NCBI RefSeq assembly: GCF_031127905.1
Contig: NZ_JARXIC010000036.1
Coordinates: 1-34,037, forward strand
Direction of reading: 5' to 3'
Origin: Thalassobacterium sedimentorum
GTDB taxonomy: Bacteria; Verrucomicrobiota; Verrucomicrobiia; Opitutales; Coraliomargaritaceae
DNA: 34,037 nt
Part shown: in pieces, positions 32,439 to 34,037 of the stretch
How the letters are laid out: each line of letters starts with the position of its first letter
How positions within the stretch are numbered: the stretch's first letter is position 1
Program-made: the position numbers and the translations under genes
The notes under the pieces: generated by a model
The model's database searches: none
Seen by the model: the letters and a program-made list of their open reading frames with translations, nothing else
Told to the model about the DNA's origin: nothing

Positions 32439-33818
32439 TTAAGGATTGGTGACTTGTATAGTTTTAACAACTCGTTTTGACTGGGCAACTTTAGTTTTTG
32501 GCCAGTCTTTTGTGGGTTGTCGTAGGGTTCTAGGGCAAGTTCTAGGTCTTCGTTTTTTAATAACGGCATCATAGCTAAGATCATCTAAGAGTCGCTGGAT
32601 CCACTGAGCCAGCGCTTGCGGGGTAATCAAGTCTGCACCGACTTGCAGTAGCTCGCACAGTGCGGCTGTCTTGTGCAAAACCTTGGCAAAGCTGATGCGC
32701 AAGGGCTCAACGCCTGCGACAGAAGCGACGCTTTGGCGCTGCCTGGCTATCAGCGCGGCCGCTAAGAGCATCGCAAGCACTTCTTGGGCTGCGGTTTGCG
32801 GAGTGAGTGCGTCAAGTAGTTCTCCGCGGGCGTGCAGGTGGCTTTTCAGTTCTCGGAAGAATAACTCTTCCTTCCAGCGTGCGGCGTAAAGGGCGATCAG
32901 CTCTGTGGCTGCGCTGGTGGTGTCATCGAGCAGACTCGTCCACAAGCGTATTTGAAGACACGAACGGTGACCACTCTGGTCTTCATAGCAGACTCGACCA
33001 TAGATCTCACGTAGTTCGAGTACACCCATCTTCTTGCGTGTGGATGGATCAACCGCTTTGACTTCGACCAGCCATGAACCATCCGCGAGTTGCCGCGTGC
33101 GCTTGGCTTTGAGATTAGACTTTATCCGAACCAGAACGTGACTGTGTGTGCGCCGGAGCATTGACCAGAGTCCCCAGATCAGCGAAGGATAACCGAACAG
33201 TCGGTCGGCTAAAAGCAGACTGCGCTCGGGGAGGTCCTGCGCCGCAAACAGTTGCCGCGCGAGTGTCAACTCGCCCTCGCCTTGCCAGCCTATACGGGTG
33301 CCCAAAGGTTGGTGCATACCCAGTTCCACGAGGACAACTGCCAGCAAATGCGCGAAAGCAGGTTCACCGCTACCGCGGTTGCAAGCCACTTTTGAAGCCT
33401 GTTCATTAATGCTTCCGGTATTACGTAAATTGAAACGAGTCCCGTCGATGGCCACCAACCGATATGCATTATAAAAGGCCTGCGCATCTCGCTCACGGTC
33501 GGCTAACGGACGCAGCGCGATAGGCAGTATCTCTTCGATCAGCTTCTCGCCAATCGACAAGGCCCGCTGGCTGAGCGCGCTGTCCGAAATGCGCACTCCG
33601 GATACCGCCTTGGTATTAGACGAGAAGGTACCCGAACGTGCCAACTCATGGTAGACCCTGGACATCAACCATTCCCAGCCATTTAACTTGGCTTGCCCAC
33701 CACCGCGAGGACCGTGCTGCGCGAAAATCAGAGCGCAGCTCTCACGGCTAAATAGCTCCTCAAAGGCAGCTGGAAAATTAGAAAACAACGGTAAACACAA
33801 AGAGGTGGATGCGCTCAT
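32439..33818 (-). CDS. IS4-family DDE transposase
   Basis: 459 aa, intact. The catalytic triad is Asp125 (AIDGTRF), Asp205 (LLADRLFG) and Glu318 in the IS4 signature Y-x2-R-x3-E-x6-K (YAARWKEELFFRELK). The N-terminal 100 residues resemble the IS4 N-terminal domain (LSQRALSIGEKLIEE). The stop codon TAA at 32441-32439 lies inside the left inverted repeat, so the gene fills the element almost end to end. The C-terminus is basic (KKRRPRTCPRTLRQ). It catalyses cut-and-paste movement of the element; it has no link to the polysaccharide genes except position. Confidence 0.94.
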   Translation of the reverse strand: MSASTSLCLPLFSNFPAAFEELFSRESCALIFAQHGPRGGGQAKLNGWEWLMSRVYHELARSGTFSSNTKAVSGVRISDSALSQRALSIGEKLIEEILPIALRPLADRERDAQAFYNAYRLVAIDGTRFNLRNTGSINEQASKVACNRGSGEPAFAHLLAVVLVELGMHQPLGTRIGWQGEGELTLARQLFAAQDLPERSLLLADRLFGYPSLIWGLWSMLRRTHSHVLVRIKSNLKAKRTRQLADGSWLVEVKAVDPSTRKKMGVLELREIYGRVCYEDQSGHRSCLQIRLWTSLLDDTTSAATELIALYAARWKEELFFRELKSHLHARGELLDALTPQTAAQEVLAMLLAAALIARQRQSVASVAGVEPLRISFAKVLHKTAALCELLQVGADLITPQALAQWIQRLLDDLSYDAVIKKRRPRTCPRTLRQPTKDWPKTKVAQSKRVVKTIQVTNP

Positions 33819-33836
33819 TCATACAAAAGAAGCAAT

Positions 33837-33851
33837 CGTACTAAAAGTACG
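33837..33851. repeat. Small palindrome upstream of the IS4 transposase
   Basis: CGTACT-AAA-AGTACG is a perfect 6-bp stem lying 19 bp upstream of the transposase ATG, inside the element. It could block transcripts entering from outside or help set transposase expression; neither is shown. Confidence 0.45.
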
Positions 33852-33899
33852 AGTCTGAAATGATTACGTTAACTAAAATCCAATCCTTAAAGACATTGG

Positions 33900-33907
33900 G
33901 CTAAAGG
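33900..33907. repeat. Target-site duplication, right
   Basis: GCTAAAGG directly follows the right inverted repeat of the IS4-family element and matches 32422-32429. Confidence 0.88.
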
Positions 33908-33971
33908 CTGAATGTGATGACAAAAAAAGTCGGAAGGTCTTAAGAGGGCGTCTAATAAATTTCCAAAACGG

Positions 33972-34037
33972 TTAGAATCTAGCCGCACGCTTGAGCATGA
34001 GTCGAGTCATCGCAATATGAATCATGGCAGTAGATGA
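33972..34037 (-). CDS. C-terminal end of an IS5-like transposase (partial)
   Basis: The minus strand from the right edge reads an open frame of 21 codons ending at TAA (33974-33972), with MIHIAMTRLMLKRAARF at the end. This tail is typical of IS5/DDE_Tnp_1-type transposases. Downstream on the same strand, the sequence TTATTAGACGCCCTC (complement of about 33945-33960) may belong to the terminal repeat of that element. The rest of the gene lies outside the window. Confidence 0.6.
   Translation of the reverse strand, partial: SSTAMIHIAMTRLMLKRAARF

Larger units (their letters stand above)
32430..33899 (-). mobile_element. Complete IS4-family insertion sequence, 1470 bp
   Basis: The element is bounded by perfect 20-bp terminal inverted repeats (32430-32449, beginning CCAATGTCTTTAAGG, and 33880-33899) and by 8-bp direct repeats GCTAAAGG (32422-32429 and 33900-33907). 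It contains one intact transposase on the minus strand. Perfect ends and duplication indicate a relatively recent insertion, about 200 bp upstream of the symporter start and beyond its operator. Confidence 0.93.

Overview
The window looks like a polysaccharide-degradation locus from a marine Verrucomicrobiota bacterium (Opitutia/Puniceicoccales-like, e.g. Coraliomargarita or Lentimonas relatives). This taxon call is inference. It rests on a Verru_Chthon cassette protein A-type gene, a prepilin-like protein next to sulfatases, five secreted type I sulfatases, a DUF5722 protein, GH78 and GH106 alpha-L-rhamnosidases, thrombospondin-type-3 C-terminal regions on large secreted enzymes, and the lack of SusC/SusD genes. 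I saw no rRNA, tRNA or CRISPR array.

Layout. A DUF5722 protein (minus, cut by the left edge) is divergent from a forward run: Verru_Chthon A-like protein, small secreted unknown, cytoplasmic GH78 and secreted sulfatase (2247-10859). A second forward run begins at 10952: pseudopilin-like protein, three secreted sulfatases (the last two genes overlap by 1 nt) and a secreted protein made of two beta-rich modules (to 17819). A 245-bp repeat-bearing spacer separates this from a convergent sulfatase (18065-19675, minus), which is divergent from a forward run of GH106 rhamnosidase, trypsin-fold multidomain protein and a CBM2-like/GH9/PL14-like three-part enzyme (19769-29953). Then come a RAYT transposase between two REP-like double hairpins, a GPH-type sugar symporter (minus), an intact IS4-family element (32430-33899, 20-bp perfect inverted repeats, 8-bp target duplication) and the last codons of another IS transposase.

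How the genes may work together. Secreted sulfatases, the GH9/PL14-like enzyme and possibly the DUF5722 protein would desulfate and cut a sulfated, rhamnose- and uronate-containing wall polysaccharide outside the cytoplasm. The symporter would import fragments, and leaderless GH78 and GH106 would release rhamnose inside. Rhamnosidases, sulfatases, a cellulase and a lyase-fold domain together suggest a green-algal wall (ulvan, glucuronan, cellulose). This is a hypothesis.

The most striking unexplained signals are: (i) a palindrome AAGAA-N4-TTCTT found five times, always in promoter regions, marking a local regulon whose regulator is not in the window; (ii) a beta-rich module with an R-x-D-P ... 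E-I-D-like ending that recurs in four different secreted proteins; (iii) the GH9-PL14-like fusion; and (iv) a sulfatase whose FGly motif has Thr where Pro is expected.
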